64,000 bases of DNA from contig NZ_CP019650.1 of assembly GCF_001999945.1 (NCBI RefSeq), positions 2,905,001 through 2,969,000 of the forward strand. Direction: 5' to 3'. The position numbers were made by a program, and so were the translations under genes. The notes beneath the pieces were generated by a model, which was not told the DNA's origin, ran no database searches, and saw only the letters and a program-made list of their open reading frames with translations. Origin of the DNA: Microbulbifer agarilyticus (GTDB lineage Bacteria > Pseudomonadota > Gammaproteobacteria > Pseudomonadales > Cellvibrionaceae). This document shows positions 57,034 to 63,883 of the stretch, piece after piece; within the stretch, counting starts at the first letter, position 1, and every line of letters starts with the position of its first letter.

Positions 57034-57174
57034 GTGTAACGCGGCCAACTGAGACAGCGTACTTTGTGCCTTTACAGCGTAAAAATGGCACTCAATCTCC
57101 GGAGGAAACTCAGGAAAGATAAGCTATCCCACAAAGGGCTGCACGCTCAGAAAAATTTTCCGGCCTTGCTAGAT
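57034..57174 (-). repeat. Degenerate long attC site
   Basis: This 141-bp stretch aligns along its whole length with the 144-bp attC at 63455–63598: it shares TAACGC at one end, CAGC-TACTTTGTGC, GTAAAAATGG, GATAAGCTATCCC and TTTTCCGGCCTTG at the other. The core heptamers have drifted: R' is GTTACAC and R'' is ATCTAGC. The RimJ-like gene's stop lies inside the R'' end. Confidence 0.75.
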
Positions 57175-57693
57175 ATTTGTTGGATTGAGGAGGGACGTTA
57201 GCACGTGATCCTCCCAAATCCCATTAATTTTCAAATACCGCTTCGCCTCACCCTCTTTGACAAAACCAAGGCTCTTGAGCAGTATCGCCGACCTACCGTT
57301 TCTCGGCATGTAGTTTGCCATAACTCGATTTAACGAGAGGTCCGTAAACGCGTAATCGATGACGTGCTGACAAAGTGCCTTCATGACACCTCTACCCTCG
57401 TATCGATGATCAACCGCGTACCCCATATAACATGCCCTGAACGGACCTCGGACGACATTCGTGAGCGAACATGTAGCAACGATTTTATCGCTGCTAGGAT
57501 CGATTGAAATAAAGTGAAATGAATTGTCGCTTTCGGCTGGAGAGCACCACTCTTGCAAACGTGCCTCCCAGACAGATTCAGAGTGGTACTCTTCAGACTT
57601 ACTCGGTTCCCAAGCCTGCAGATGCGTCTGATTTACCTCATAGAACCTGGATAACCGGGCGGCGTCATCAATAGCGATTAATCTAACGTCCAT
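57169..57693 (-). CDS. RimJ/RimL-type GNAT acetyltransferase
   Basis: A 174-residue N-acetyltransferase. The acetyl-CoA-binding region is DHRYEGRGVMKALCQH, and the family's C-terminal block NYMPRNGRSAILLKSLGF and YLKINGIWEDHVLT is clear, as in RimJ/RimL, which acetylate ribosomal protein N-termini, though some members modify antibiotics or other small amines. The start ATG at 57693 is preceded directly by GTTATGC, an attC R'-like heptamer. Its stop sits in the degenerate attC at 57034–57174. Confidence 0.85.
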   Translation of the reverse strand: MDVRLIAIDDAARLSRFYEVNQTHLQAWEPSKSEEYHSESVWEARLQEWCSPAESDNSFHFISIDPSSDKIVATCSLTNVVRGPFRACYMGYAVDHRYEGRGVMKALCQHVIDYAFTDLSLNRVMANYMPRNGRSAILLKSLGFVKEGEAKRYLKINGIWEDHVLTSLLNPTNI

Positions 57694-57792
57694 GCATAAC
57701 TCTTAGTGACACAAAACTTGAATGGACGAGAACTCCACTCTCTAACACGAAAAAACAGCATCCCCATTCAGGTCATCCAATATTTCTACTTC

Positions 57793-58526
57793 TCATGAAG
57801 CGAAGGGGAACGCAATCAACTTACCCAGCTCTGTTCCTGGCAATACAGCGATACAAATGATCTGTGTACTGATGTAGAGCGGAATAGTCCATTTAAAGAC
57901 CGGGTGCACAGCACCAAACTTGAAACGGTCAATCAACACAGGGGCAACCAACAATCCATATGTACTCAGTAAAACGAGAGCCGTACCATCAACAGGAACG
58001 CCAGGTAGGTAGGCGACGCGTGTGATAGATGCAGAGACCATGCTTAATGATGCCAGAAGCATAAGACGCTTATGAGTATGGACATCGCTTCTAGCAATTA
58101 GAGCCGCGAGATAGAACGCAGAAAAGAAAAGTATCGTGTGGAGAATCCCCCATATCAGGCTCAGCTTGAACTGATCATTGCTTTTCATCACTTCGACTAG
58201 CATTTCAATACCGCTGACCTGGAGCAGGACAAAGAAACGATACTTGCATAGCCAAGATTTCTATGCAGGTTTAGCCTCCGCGATTGCACAAAGTTGCATT
58301 GCACACTGAACAAAATATACCACCCCAGATACAGGGCAGCGTGGATGATAAAATTTAATGGTACCGCTTCAGATGGACTTGAAATCTTTGAGTAATGAGG
58401 CATTACTGTTATAAAAATAACGCCGAGCAAAAATATGGAAAATTTTCCATATATAGGTTCCCTAGTAAAGCCTACGGATTCATTGCGATCACTTCCAGCT
58501 ACAACCCCTTTCTGAACCTGTTCCAT
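57793..58526 (-). pseudogene. Frameshifted membrane protein gene
   Basis: Two overlapping frames together make one multi-span membrane protein. The first (from the ATG at 58526, with AAGGAG six bases upstream) runs through FSIFLLGVIFITVMP and HAALYLGWYILFSVQ to LHRNLGYASIVSL, then changes into an unrelated tail (SCSRSAVLKC) and stops at 58197. The other frame supplies VLLQVSGIEMLVEVMKSND and continues with four hydrophobic segments to 57793. A single-base indel near 58213–58226 explains this. The intact protein would resemble DUF2306-like membrane proteins. A programmed frameshift is less likely, as I see no slippery heptamer there. Confidence 0.75.
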
Positions 58527-58618
58527 TTGGAACTCCTTTTTATTATTTAGAGGAAAACCCACTAAAGACCGGTATATTCTCCGATCTTATTATTTGACCA
58601 CAAACTTCTGCGCTACAC

Positions 58619-58879
58619 CTACGGGTATCGAACCTTATAGCCATAAGAATCCTTAAACTCGCCGAAAGCAATAATAATAAAGTCAACCAAAGCCCAAATA
58701 CCTAAGCCACCCAATGTCAGTAATTGAATAATCGCTGACAAATAGCGCTGAGCATAAAACCGATGCGCACCGAAAACTCCCAGAAAAAATGAGAGAACCA
58801 GCATAAGAAATATATTTAAGTCGCTTCTTTTCTGCGCATTACTATCTGAGACAATTCTTCCTTCCGTAGCTGAACTCAT
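58619..58879 (-). CDS. TM2-domain membrane protein
   Basis: An 86-residue protein with the TM2 pattern: two membrane helices joined by a short turn, with GVFGAHRFYAQRYLSAIIQL, LGGLGIWALVDFIIIAFGEF and a C-terminal DSYGYKVRYP. TM2 proteins are widespread small membrane proteins of unknown role. AAGGAG lies seven bases before the ATG at 58879. It sits between the frameshifted membrane gene and a GNAT gene in the cassette region, but no attC is seen beside it. Confidence 0.85.
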   Translation of the reverse strand: MSSATEGRIVSDSNAQKRSDLNIFLMLVLSFFLGVFGAHRFYAQRYLSAIIQLLTLGGLGIWALVDFIIIAFGEFKDSYGYKVRYP

Positions 58880-58981
58880 AGATTTCTCCTTTCTTAAACT
58901 GAGCGATGGCGCCGCAATCATCACCTAAGGCCTATAACAGTCATCAACCCAGCCCTCTGACAATCGACAACATAAAACTTT

Positions 58982-59443
58982 CTAGCCAGAGATCAGCTTC
59001 TTTTTTAGACAAAGAACACTGTGGCGCTCCGGAAAATCATCGAGCTCAGCGTAAACGCGGTATCCATACTTTTTATAGAACTCTGCTGCACTAAAACTAA
59101 AGGTATTAAGATATGAATAGCGGCAGCCGTTTCTGCGTGCTTCAGATTCTATAGTAGCCAGCAGCTTAGCTCCGAGCCCCTTTCCGCGAACAGAGCTCGA
59201 TACCCACAGGGTATCAATCCATAACCAGCTATAGTTCCCATAACTACCCTTAACACCACCAACTACATTATCTTCTATACCCCTAGCGAAGAATGTCAGC
59301 TCCTGGCGGTTTTCCGACCCGATGTACTTTTCAGTAAACTCGGCGATACCATCTGAAAGGGTATTGAGCTCACTAACGGTTGGGTTTAGCTCTTTTGTAA
59401 TTTCGTGGGTGCGCTTTATGCCTAGCGCCTCATTCAGAGGCAA
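58982..59443 (-). CDS. GNAT-family acetyltransferase (cassette gene)
   Basis: A 153-residue acetyltransferase with the acetyl-CoA loop WVSSSVRGKGLGAKLLATIE, then LNTFSFSAAEFYKKYGYRVYAELDDFP, typical of a GNAT group often found in integron cassettes. I chose the TTG at 59443 because it falls at the end of the preceding attC R' heptamer; an earlier TTG at 59485 would have the frame run through the attC itself. No good Shine-Dalgarno is visible. Confidence 0.75.
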   Translation of the reverse strand: MPLNEALGIKRTHEITKELNPTVSELNTLSDGIAEFTEKYIGSENRQELTFFARGIEDNVVGGVKGSYGNYSWLWIDTLWVSSSVRGKGLGAKLLATIESEARRNGCRYSYLNTFSFSAAEFYKKYGYRVYAELDDFPERHSVLCLKKKLISG

Positions 59444-59494
59444 ATAACTGTTGGCTAAAATATGCGACGCAGGAGCAAAAGCCAACTGTTATTT
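59442..59494 (-). repeat. Short (53-bp) attC site
   Basis: On the minus strand AAATAACAGTTGGCT (59494–59480) and AGCCAACAGTTATTT (59456–59442) form an inverted repeat with one central mismatch, enclosing 23 bases. The ends are complementary R'' (AAATAAC) and R' (GTTATTT) heptamers. The stop of the ankyrin gene overlaps R''. It is less conventional than the 59-bp element because the stem lacks the usual unpaired bases. Confidence 0.65.
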
Positions 59495-61381
59495 GTCCTG
59501 TTGCAATGACTTGTTAAGTGCCGATTGTATAGACTCTAAATATCTTATCCGAGCCCTGGTTGTTCGTGCCAAGCAAGCATTAAGCTGTTCATCTGTTGAA
59601 TAAATTTTGCATTCTGAATTCCTTCTCTTTAACCATGAAATTTGACTCGATTTTATATCAATAGTTAAATTATTGCTTGCAATAATATCTCGATAACCTT
59701 TGCTCAGCTCACGATCATAAATCGAAAGGCCTGCACTATTACATATCGCTTTTTCCAGACGGTTAAGCTTCCCGTCACACGAATAACTTGGTTTTATATC
59801 TTTTAGTTTTGAATATGTTTTTAACACGCTCTCAAATCCAGACATTTTTTCTTCCGCTGAAAATCTAGGATTTAAGTTGAGATAGTAGTCGAGGTTATTT
59901 CCCTTACTATCTTTGATTTTAACATCTGCTCCTGCATCAACCAAAAGTCGCATAACTTCAATAGAAGCATTTTCAGCTGCGTAAGTCAGAGCACTCCTAT
60001 TAAGACGCTCTAATTTAGAACCACATGAATATCCTGAGTCATGGCTAGTTACTTTATCTACAGGCCAACCAGAATCGAGCAAATATTTTACTGAATCAAA
60101 ATTATTCATGTGAGCAGCAAACATTAAAACATCTTTCTTGTAAAAAGATTCAATTGAGCTTTGACTAATAGTAGAAGGTAGCATTTCATAGGCTCGAGGA
60201 GAGTCTACCATTAACGAAAGCGCAACAAGTGGAACACTGCCGTATTTGAGTTTCAAATCCTGATTAATACTTTCCCAGTTATTGTAAGTTCCATCCACCA
60301 TTTGTTGAAAAATCGAAAAATCTTTGTCTTGGTTATAATAAACTCCTAGCGAATAATATCTACCAGGTATAGATTGAATAATTTTAGATGCATGTTCATA
60401 GGCTTCAGGCTCTGAATAGGAGTAATTAGAAACATAATGATTTTTTAGCTCTGCAATTGCATCAAACATTAAGTTTTTATTTGTAGCATGCTCTCTATAA
60501 CTCCAGATATCTTGATATTTCCAATCTTCAAAGTGCTTCTGCTGGAATTCAATTCTTGCTGCATCCCAACTATTTTTCGTACTTTTCCATGTTGGCTCAA
60601 TTGCCCAAGGCCTAATTATTGCCATTGAAGAAAAAAATTGACCACTCCACCTAGCTGCTACTTCAGGTCGAGAAGTCCCACAATCTCCATCAGATAACAC
60701 AATTTGTTCAACAGAACGCTTATATGCTGTAAACAATGGTAGTGACTCTTTCACGCCATCATCAAAATTCTGAAATATCTTTACTGTGCAAACATTTTTT
60801 GATGATCCATCTTGCTGAATTTGGTACACACTTCTTTGCGAGTTGTGACGATGAAAGTCGCCATAGTCAGTTAAAACATACCATTTATCTTTAAATTGAA
60901 ATGGGAGGTTTTCCCACCACGAAAAATCAGAACCATACGCCAAGGCACCCATTGGATAAAAAGGTACAAAAACATCTGTTTTTCTTTCTATTAAGTGGCT
61001 TTCTAAAACGTCTATTTCTTCGGACTCAATAATATAGCCAGTATATATATCACCACGCCAACTGTGTGAACGCTCATGGAATACATACATCTTTTGTGAG
61101 CCATAAAAATCAACGATCGCTGTTTTTAAATTTCCTCGACCATTTGAAACTTCTCGTAAGGAAAACTCAGGGAATGTAACCCCCTTAGATTTTTTGAGCC
61201 CTTCGGTACTTCTCTGCTTAGACTTAAAAAGTTCGCTATAGTGATTAAGCGCTAGATTACAAACATCACTATCGCTTGATTCAATTATATAGGGTTTAAA
61301 TGTTTCCCCTCTAACCGAAAAACTGAAACAAGTAAAAAATAACAAGGTGAAGGTGAAAACTTTTTGCATTGAACTCTTCAT
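59489..61381 (-). CDS. Secreted ankyrin-repeat protein with C-terminal LprI-like domain
   Basis: A 630-residue protein: a signal peptide (KVFTFTLLFFTCFSFSVRG), a long unrecognised central region, two ankyrin repeats (about 416–445 and 462–496; RSALTYAAENASIEVMRLLV is typical), and a C-terminal domain with CDGKLNRLEKAICNSAGLSI, then WLKRRNSEC and LNACLARTTRARIRYL, which matches the LprI/DUF1311 lysozyme-inhibitor-like pattern with its cysteines. The combination suggests a periplasmic protein-binding or lysozyme-protective role, not tested. Start between 61369 and 61405 is uncertain. It lies between two attC sites as a cassette, unusually large. Confidence 0.7.
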   Translation of the reverse strand: MKSSMQKVFTFTLLFFTCFSFSVRGETFKPYIIESSDSDVCNLALNHYSELFKSKQRSTEGLKKSKGVTFPEFSLREVSNGRGNLKTAIVDFYGSQKMYVFHERSHSWRGDIYTGYIIESEEIDVLESHLIERKTDVFVPFYPMGALAYGSDFSWWENLPFQFKDKWYVLTDYGDFHRHNSQRSVYQIQQDGSSKNVCTVKIFQNFDDGVKESLPLFTAYKRSVEQIVLSDGDCGTSRPEVAARWSGQFFSSMAIIRPWAIEPTWKSTKNSWDAARIEFQQKHFEDWKYQDIWSYREHATNKNLMFDAIAELKNHYVSNYSYSEPEAYEHASKIIQSIPGRYYSLGVYYNQDKDFSIFQQMVDGTYNNWESINQDLKLKYGSVPLVALSLMVDSPRAYEMLPSTISQSSIESFYKKDVLMFAAHMNNFDSVKYLLDSGWPVDKVTSHDSGYSCGSKLERLNRSALTYAAENASIEVMRLLVDAGADVKIKDSKGNNLDYYLNLNPRFSAEEKMSGFESVLKTYSKLKDIKPSYSCDGKLNRLEKAICNSAGLSIYDRELSKGYRDIIASNNLTIDIKSSQISWLKRRNSECKIYSTDEQLNACLARTTRARIRYLESIQSALNKSLQQDK

Positions 61382-61403
61382 ATGCACTGAACTATCCGTA
61401 GGC

Positions 61404-61462
61404 ATTTTACGCTTCAAACAGACGCGCGTGACAGCGCGTCGGCTTGCTTTGAATTGTTAAAC
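61404..61462 (-). repeat. Classical 59-base attC element
   Basis: Exactly 59 bp from R'' GTTTAAC (61462–61456, perfect consensus) to R' GTAAAAT (61410–61404, one mismatch). Inside is the perfect palindrome GACGCGC-GTGACA-GCGCGTC (61421–61440) and the outer TTCAAA/TTTGAA arms. The preceding gene's stop lies inside the element. This is the hallmark integron recombination site. Confidence 0.85.
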
Positions 61463-61902
61463 CTACGACCAATTTGCACAAAGAATCCCAGCAGTAAGAC
61501 CAGGAACATGAATGCCATTATGTAGCGAAACCAATTCATATAACTAATCCAATCCGTAAAGCTCATGAAGACTTCAGTTTTGCTCTCAATGCTAACAACA
61601 TGCTGATCGTACACTTTATATGTTATCTCGAAATCATTTCGCTCCAAGAACTCAGCGTAGGCAGTACATGGTTCGTCATGAGGTATTGCAGAGGTCGAGA
61701 CCCAATGGCGACCAGAAAGCTCCAATTTCCGTTTCGCTAGACCATCACGGCAATGAACATACTCTGCCTTTTTTGATATAGAAAGGAGGTTATTATCAGT
61801 TATCTCGAGCATCGACATTTTCCATGTATCCACGCATAGATAGCCCATGAGCACGCACATCAAGAGCATGATTACATTATTTAATTCTTTGCTTCTCGTC
61901 AT
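61414..61902 (-). CDS. Hypothetical cassette membrane protein
   Basis: I do not recognise this 162-residue protein. It has a membrane segment near residues 8–25, a soluble middle with cysteines in VHCRDG and EPCTAY, and a C-terminal span near 127–145 (WFRYIMAFMFLVLLLGFF). The last 20 codons run through the 59-bp attC. Its start at 61902 lies 13 bp after the R' heptamer of the next attC, the usual cassette spacing; the frame is open further upstream, but that stretch is inside the attC. Confidence 0.75.
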   Translation of the reverse strand: MTRSKELNNVIMLLMCVLMGYLCVDTWKMSMLEITDNNLLSISKKAEYVHCRDGLAKRKLELSGRHWVSTSAIPHDEPCTAYAEFLERNDFEITYKVYDQHVVSIESKTEVFMSFTDWISYMNWFRYIMAFMFLVLLLGFFVQIGRRFNNSKQADALSRASV

Positions 61903-61914
61903 ACTTACTGGTTG

Positions 61915-62059
61915 GTTTAACGCCCACAGCAGGGGCAGCTTACCTTGTGCGCATTTTGCGCAAAAATGGGAGCGTAGCGACCAGCGCAAAATGTGCACAA
62001 GGTAAGCTGTCCCGCGGAGGCTCGTAGGGCCGTAGCTTTACTGCCTGTGATTGTTAGAA
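61915..62059 (-). repeat. Long attC site (145 bp)
   Basis: R'' TTCTAAC (62059–62053) and R' GTTAAAC (61921–61915, perfect GTTRRRY) bracket a long inverted-repeat stem: AGCTTACCTTGTGC pairs with GCACAAGGTAAGCT. The same arms recur in the sites at 63455 and 63880. The previous gene stops two bases before R''. Confidence 0.9.
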
Positions 62060-62060
62060 A

Positions 62061-62564
62061 TCAAATGGACTCTTTAAGTGGCACTAAGTCCTTTATAGCT
62101 ACCTCTGTTTCCTTTTGGTAAAGCGCATGCGCACCAGAAGAAAACACATGAGTTCGACCAGCGCTTAATCCTAAGCCGACCTTTTTGATAGCAAGAGCAT
62201 CATCAGTTACGTTGCCGCTAGTAAAAATGAACTCGTAAAAATACGTTTTTCCTGGCTCCGCAGTGAACTTGTATTCAATTAATCTAGGTCCCATGAAAGC
62301 ATTAGTTTGAAGCGCTAACTCTTGCTCTCCGGGTGACACCTCCGCACGCAGAAACCCTTGCCCCCAAAGACATCCATGCTCCGCTTCGTTAAGTAAAAAT
62401 TTAAGGCACGCGGTCACGCCATCATCTGAATATTTTTTGTATATATAAACAACAGATTTTGACTCTTTCGCTTCATCTAGCCCAGAGAATACTGGCCCTT
62501 TCGCCACTGTCGATATACAACCGCTGAGAAGCATTGCAAGTATCGCTATCGCTAATTTCTTCAT
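62061..62564 (-). CDS. DUF2846-like cassette lipoprotein
   Basis: A 167-residue lipoprotein (MKKLAIAILAMLLSGC; lipobox LSGC). The body resembles DUF2846: SVVYIYKKYSDDG, then a lone Cys pair, and EVSPGEQELALQTNA before TAEPGKTYFYEFIF, a small beta-sandwich-like protein of unknown role. The start has a GAGGA upstream. It stops two bases before the R'' of the downstream attC and lies 26 bp below the next one, so it fills a whole cassette. Confidence 0.78.
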   Translation of the reverse strand: MKKLAIAILAMLLSGCISTVAKGPVFSGLDEAKESKSVVYIYKKYSDDGVTACLKFLLNEAEHGCLWGQGFLRAEVSPGEQELALQTNAFMGPRLIEYKFTAEPGKTYFYEFIFTSGNVTDDALAIKKVGLGLSAGRTHVFSSGAHALYQKETEVAIKDLVPLKESI

Positions 62565-62589
62565 TTTTTTCCTCGATATTTCATTATAT

Positions 62590-62733
62590 TTCTAACGCCC
62601 GCAACAGGGGCGACCAATGCTATGCACCTTTTGTGCAAAAATGGGGTCGCAGCGACCAGCACAAAAGGTGCATAGCGTTGGGCGTCCCGCGGAGGCCCAG
62701 AGGGCCGAAGCAACTTGCTTGCGCTTGTTATGC
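62590..62733 (-). repeat. Long attC site (144 bp), divergent subtype
   Basis: R'' GCATAAC (62733–62727) and R' GTTAGAA (62596–62590) bracket a stem with CCAATGCTATGCACC/GGTGCATAGCGTTGG, different from the common arms of the other long sites. The loop side keeps the same GCGTCCCGCGGAGGC segment. It lies between two cassette genes. Confidence 0.88.
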
Positions 62734-62736
62734 TTT

Positions 62737-63081
62737 TCAGAAGCTGTCATTGCACTCCCACAGATCCGGTACGCATCTTTCAATATCACTCATCTGGCAT
62801 ATAGCCATCTTTCGTTCTGTAGATACTCTGTAGAAGAAAACATTCTCTTCTGGAGCAATGCCACACCTAAATGAAACTATATCGCCACATTGCTTTGGTT
62901 TGACACATGCAGAGGCTGTAAATTCATGGTAAGCGGCACCAGTGAGGTCTTCTACAGCTATAGAGTTTGCGCGACGCTCTTGGACTCGATCATAAGGAAA
63001 TGGAGTACATGCAGATTGCATACAAACGAACACTAAGAGCGATACTAATCTACATGTCATCGAAAATAGGGCCCGAAGCAT
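62737..63081 (-). CDS. Hypothetical cassette lipoprotein
   Basis: A 114-residue protein that I do not recognise. It starts MLRALFSMTCRLVSLL and has a probable lipobox-like site (VCMQSAC); the mature part is rich in cysteines (SACVKPKQCGD, FRCGIAP, ERCVPDLWEC), suggesting disulfides outside the cytoplasm. The ATG at 63081 is provided by the attC R' heptamer GTTATGC; a second Met at 63060 would also do. Confidence 0.65.
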   Translation of the reverse strand: MLRALFSMTCRLVSLLVFVCMQSACTPFPYDRVQERRANSIAVEDLTGAAYHEFTASACVKPKQCGDIVSFRCGIAPEENVFFYRVSTERKMAICQMSDIERCVPDLWECNDSF

Positions 63082-63172
63082 AACGCCGCTAGCAGGGGCA
63101 GCCGGAGCGCAGCGTAGGTTGTCCCAGCCGAGCCCCGAAGGGGCTGGGCGATCCTGCCTAGCCTCGTTATTG
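63078..63172 (-). repeat. attC site (95 bp)
   Basis: R'' CAATAAC (63172–63166) and R' GTTATGC (63084–63078). The inner hairpin CCCAGCC-N15-GGCTGGG lies at 63123–63149. It keeps the GCCGCTAGCAGGGGCAGC segment next to R' seen in other sites but is shorter. Confidence 0.85.
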
Positions 63173-63237
63173 CGGCCGCACTCTGAACCCACTACTAGCA
63201 CTCTGCCAGCCACGGCTTGGCTGGCCACTGCCTAAAT

Positions 63238-63423
63238 TTACGAGGAAAGAATACCGCACTTCCCCCAACTATTTTTTATCTTACTGGCACTCCAGGGAAA
63301 TGCTCTGGATTGCCTTCCTCTACCGGGCCTGATCGAACACTCTAGGAACGAACATACTTGAATAGCAACCAGCCAAACTAGCTCAATGCCGGATGCTATT
63401 TTGAGGTAATGAAACTTCAGCAA
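63238..63423 (-). CDS. Possible small cassette protein
   Basis: An open frame of 61 residues with a TTG start and one hydrophobic stretch (GIELVWLVAIQVCSFL). It is the only candidate in this cassette, between the attC sites at 63078 and 63455. GAGG directly precedes the TTG, too close for a normal site. It may be non-coding. Confidence 0.35.
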   Translation of the reverse strand: MLKFHYLKIASGIELVWLVAIQVCSFLECSIRPGRGRQSRAFPWSASKIKNSWGKCGILSS

Positions 63424-63454
63424 CCTCGAATAAACGAAAAAAACCTACCGGCAC

Positions 63455-63598
63455 CAATAACGCCGCCGGCAGGGGCAGCTTACCTTGTGCGCATTTTGCG
63501 CAAAAATGGGAGCAAAGCGACCTGCGCAAAAGGTGCACAAGGTAAGCTGTCCCGCGGAGGGCCGAAGGCCCGGAGCAAATTGCCCGGCCTTGTTATGT
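63455..63598 (-). repeat. Long attC site (144 bp)
   Basis: R'' ACATAAC (63598–63592) and R' GTTATTG (63461–63455) bracket the same stem arms as at 61915. The upstream gene's TAA stop overlaps R''. This and the 61915 site are nearly identical over the left half. Confidence 0.9.
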
Positions 63599-63883
63599 GT
63601 GACCAACCACTCTTGCCAAAAGCGCAATGAAAGCCCAACCGACCAGCCCCCAAAAACTAAATTTTTGTACTTGAACAAGCAACCAAAATTTCTCAAATTG
63701 CTCTGGCACTATTCTTTCTCTAGCAGCGTCTTTATGCCAGATCGACCCTTTTATTACAAAGCGTGATCCTGGCTTTGAGAATGCCACGATGAAGAGCAAA
63801 ATCAGAAAAGACGAAACTCCCACCCCAAACACTAATACTTTAGGTATGTACTCATAAATCAAGGTGTAGTTTCCCTGACACAT
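63593..63883 (-). CDS. Hypothetical cassette membrane protein
   Basis: A 96-residue protein with two membrane segments (about 15–34 and 72–92) and a basic loop between (GSIWHKDAARERIVPEQFEKF). I do not recognise the family. The start ATG at 63883 is inside the R' heptamer (GTTATGT) of the next attC, and the stop TAA is inside the R'' of the next one, so the gene exactly fills its cassette. Confidence 0.72.
   Translation of the reverse strand: MCQGNYTLIYEYIPKVLVFGVGVSSFLILLFIVAFSKPGSRFVIKGSIWHKDAARERIVPEQFEKFWLLVQVQKFSFWGLVGWAFIALLARVVGHT

Noticed and set aside
57694..57792. attC upstream of the RimJ-like gene
   Set aside because: An R'-like GTTATGC (57700–57694) lies before the start, and a weak TGAATGG/CCATTCA pair follows, but no R'' is present near the previous gene's stop.
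61903..61998. Upstream extension of the 61414–61902 gene
   Set aside because: The added 32 codons lie inside the attC stem, so the start just after R' is preferred.
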